Part shown: in pieces, positions 5,936 through 7,450 of the stretch | Numbering within the stretch: position 1 is the first letter of the stretch | How the letters are laid out: each line of letters starts with the position of its first letter | DNA from: an uncultured Porphyromonadaceae bacterium | GTDB taxonomy: Bacteria; Bacteroidota; Bacteroidia; Bacteroidales; Muribaculaceae | Assembly (NCBI GenBank): GCA_900552325.1 | Contig: URZG01000104.1 | Coordinates: 1-7,450, forward strand | DNA length: 7,450 bases | Direction: 5' to 3' | Notes under the pieces: generated by a model | The model's database searches: none | Told to the model about the DNA's origin: nothing | Seen by the model: only the letters and a program-made list of their open reading frames with translations | Made by a program: the position numbers and the translations under genes

Positions 5936-7450
5936 ATGATTATCACAAGAACGATCGTCATAACCGTCACAACCCTCCTCTGCACGGCCTTTTCAATCCG
6001 TGCCGGAAACGACGCATTTCCACCCTCCCCTATCCGTAACCAAGTTGCAACCGACACCATCAATGAGATTTCGTTTTTCCCGATTAACAGCGCTCGGTTG
6101 GCTGAGAGTCCGGCGTTGAGCGACTTAGTGCTCAGGCTCGACTCCATAAGGTACTTTTCCCCACAGGTTGTGGTTCGCGGAACGTCATCGCCCGACGGGC
6201 CGGAAGGTTTCAATCTCGCCTTATCGCGCAAGCGTGCCAAGGCTGTCAGGGACTACATCGCCGGCAATAACTCTCTACCCGATTCCGCGATATCTGTGGT
6301 AGCCGCCGGAGAGGACTGGCAGGGCTTACGTGAAGGGATAGAGCGGATATTCTCACGGACCGACGCATCGAGAATAAACGCGATAATCGACAGTCATACC
6401 TCTGCGGACGAACGCGAACGGCACCTGCGCCGCCTGGGAGGCGGCCGTATATGGCGCCGTATGTCAGCCGAACTGTTCCCGTTGCTGAGAGGGGTACATA
6501 TCGACGCCTTGCTATCCCGCGCCACAACACCGTTGCAGGAGGCAGATACATGCCACTTCCGTACGGATCCCCCCGTATCCGGTCCGGCACCCGACAGCGA
6601 GGCGAGTGATGCGCACCTTTGTGTACCGCCGGAAGTACCTTACAATACTGCTGAGGGCATCGCGGATCGCAGCGACTCGCCATCCTTGCCATCCTGGTAT
6701 CTGAAAACCAATCTTCCCGCATGGGCCATGCTGTGGACAAACATAGCCGTGGAATTCGACATCCATCCCCGCCTGTCGGTGCAGCTGCCGATATATTATT
6801 CCGGATTCAATTACTTTACCGGTAAAGTCAAGTTCCGCACACTCGCCATTCAGCCCGAGGCGCGCTACTGGTTCGGCAGCGGATACACTCGCAAGGCCTT
6901 CGTAGGCGCGCATTTCGGTCTGGGATGGTACAATGTGGCTTTCGGGGGCGACACCCGCTATCAGGACCACAACCGGCGCACCCCCGCAATCGGAGGAGGC
7001 ATTGCCGGCGGCTACCGTTTCAGTTTCACATCCAACCCGCGGTGGCAGATGGAGGCATCGGTCGGCGTAGGGTGCTACCGTCTCGACTACGATCATTTCG
7101 AGAACCGCCACAACGGCCATGTCACAGGCCGCAAGGTGGGGGACGGGGCCTCCTATGTCGTGGTGGAGCAGCTGACCACCAATGACCCGGCGCCTCGGGA
7201 CCATTTGGCCTACCTGACCCGGACGCCGGACGGCAAGATCCTCAAGTCCTCCACGCTGTATATCCGCAACCGGCGGGGGGCCGTGACGGCCATCTTCTCC
7301 ATCAACTACGATGTGTCGGGGCTGATGATGATCCAGAGCACCATCGGCGATCTGCTGTCCACCCAGGACAAGGAGCAGACGGAGCCCGAGCGCATCATCA
7401 ACGTCAACCACGTCCTGGACGAGCTCATCGAGGGCGAGCTCAACTACTAC
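5936..7450 (+). CDS. DUF3575 / OmpA-like outer-membrane protein, joined in frame to YheO-type PAS sequence (3' end outside window)
   Basis: 505 codons are visible, with no stop before the window edge. Residues 1-24 are a signal peptide (MIITRTIVITVTTLLCTAFSIRAG). An in-frame ATG at 5903 would add 11 polar residues before it, so 5936 is preferred. Residues about 43-135 resemble the OmpA-like region that precedes DUF3575 in Bacteroidota: ISFFPINSARL, then RGTSSPDGPEGFNLALSRKRAKAVRDYI (81-108). Residues 135-250 are a variable linker. Residues 254-390 are DUF3575: WYLKTNLPAWAMLWTNIAVEFDI, LAIQPEARYWFG, FVGAHFGLGWYNV and VGVGCYRLDYDHF, short amphipathic strands of an outer-membrane barrel. DUF3575 genes often sit near fimbrillin/DUF3868 genes, so a fimbriae-linked role is possible, but the window ends before neighbours can be seen. 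From about residue 391 the protein is no longer DUF3575, and the last barrel strands are missing. The remainder is described under the YheO-type segment. The full chimeric product is probably not real. Confidence 0.8.
   Translation, partial: MIITRTIVITVTTLLCTAFSIRAGNDAFPPSPIRNQVATDTINEISFFPINSARLAESPALSDLVLRLDSIRYFSPQVVVRGTSSPDGPEGFNLALSRKRAKAVRDYIAGNNSLPDSAISVVAAGEDWQGLREGIERIFSRTDASRINAIIDSHTSADERERHLRRLGGGRIWRRMSAELFPLLRGVHIDALLSRATTPLQEADTCHFRTDPPVSGPAPDSEASDAHLCVPPEVPYNTAEGIADRSDSPSLPSWYLKTNLPAWAMLWTNIAVEFDIHPRLSVQLPIYYSGFNYFTGKVKFRTLAIQPEARYWFGSGYTRKAFVGAHFGLGWYNVAFGGDTRYQDHNRRTPAIGGGIAGGYRFSFTSNPRWQMEASVGVGCYRLDYDHFENRHNGHVTGRKVGDGASYVVVEQLTTNDPAPRDHLAYLTRTPDGKILKSSTLYIRNRRGAVTAIFSINYDVSGLMMIQSTIGDLLSTQDKEQTEPERIINVNHVLDELIEGELNYY
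7106..7450 (+). other. YheO-type PAS regulator fragment, apparently from a different genome
   Basis: Residues 393-505 of the open frame (NGHVTGRKVGD, then LAYLTRTPDGKILKSSTLYIRN and AVTAIFSINYDVS) match the pattern of the YheO-like PAS domain of helix-turn-helix regulators. E. coli YheO has the comparable NGEHTGRKIG, then LMKSLTIAIRN and IGLLCINMNLD. The following ERIINVNHVLDELIEGELNYY fits the linker before the C-terminal HTH, which would lie beyond the window. YheO-type regulators are soluble cytosolic proteins, common in Clostridia and Gammaproteobacteria, and not expected behind a signal peptide and barrel. All nine Ile codons here are ATC, whereas the DUF3575 part uses ATA at least ten times. 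A clostridial (Oscillospiraceae-like) source is a guess from protein pattern and codon use. Confidence 0.75.

Noticed and set aside
5824..6740. Two further - strand frames (138 and 164 codons) opposite the DUF3575 gene
   Set aside because: Both lie antisense to the signal-peptide and OmpA-like part of the recognised gene and show no recognisable motifs.
6512..7411. 299-codon frame on the - strand opposite the DUF3575 gene
   Set aside because: The + strand frame shows clear DUF3575 and PAS motifs, a signal peptide and a good promoter. The antisense frame crosses the chimeric join and has low-complexity V/G/A/R composition.
5936..7450. A new two-domain system: outer-membrane barrel fused to a PAS sensor
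   Set aside because: The barrel and PAS domains are both cut mid-domain, the compartments conflict, and codon use changes at the join. An assembly chimera explains it more simply.

Overview
The window reads as chromosomal DNA of a Bacteroidota member of the order Bacteroidales. The high GC content and gene content would fit a gut Muribaculaceae-like genome, but that family-level assignment is inference. Evidence for the phylum: the DUF6452/DUF6048 gene pair, a DUF3575 outer-membrane protein, promoters of the TTG-N20-TAnnTTTG type, and mostly AT-rich translation leaders without Shine-Dalgarno sequences. The last ~340 bases do not fit this picture. They encode part of a YheO-type PAS-domain regulator that looks like it comes from a Firmicutes/Clostridia-type genome.

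Layout. Positions 2-3526 hold four genes on the + strand: the 3' part of a DUF6452 gene, a DUF6048 gene overlapping it by ATGA, ribose-5-phosphate isomerase B (rpiB), and an ANL-superfamily acyl-CoA/acyl-ACP synthetase-like enzyme. Spacing is short throughout (overlap, 52 nt, 12 nt), so they could be co-transcribed. A perfect 17-bp hairpin at 3619-3655 separates them from a convergent pair on the - strand. That pair is acpP (acyl carrier protein, 5131-5364) followed by fabF (3-oxoacyl-ACP synthase II, 3673-4938), the core of type II fatty-acid elongation. An intrinsic-terminator-like hairpin with a T6 run lies between acpP and fabF. It probably makes acpP the more abundant message, with partial read-through into fabF.

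From about 5365 to 5935 there is no convincing gene. The stretch carries -7 boxes for acpP and a well-matched Bacteroidota promoter for the rightmost gene. That gene (from 5936, + strand, open to the window edge) encodes a secreted protein with an N-terminal OmpA-like segment and a C-terminal DUF3575 barrel domain. Around 7100-7135 the protein changes, in frame, from DUF3575 into YheO-type PAS sequence.

The main anomaly is this DUF3575/YheO join. A chimeric metagenomic assembly is the simplest explanation, and a real gene fusion is possible but less likely. The rest is ordinary housekeeping DNA with a few regulatory points of interest. I see no CRISPR array, tRNA, rRNA, insertion sequence or defence system.
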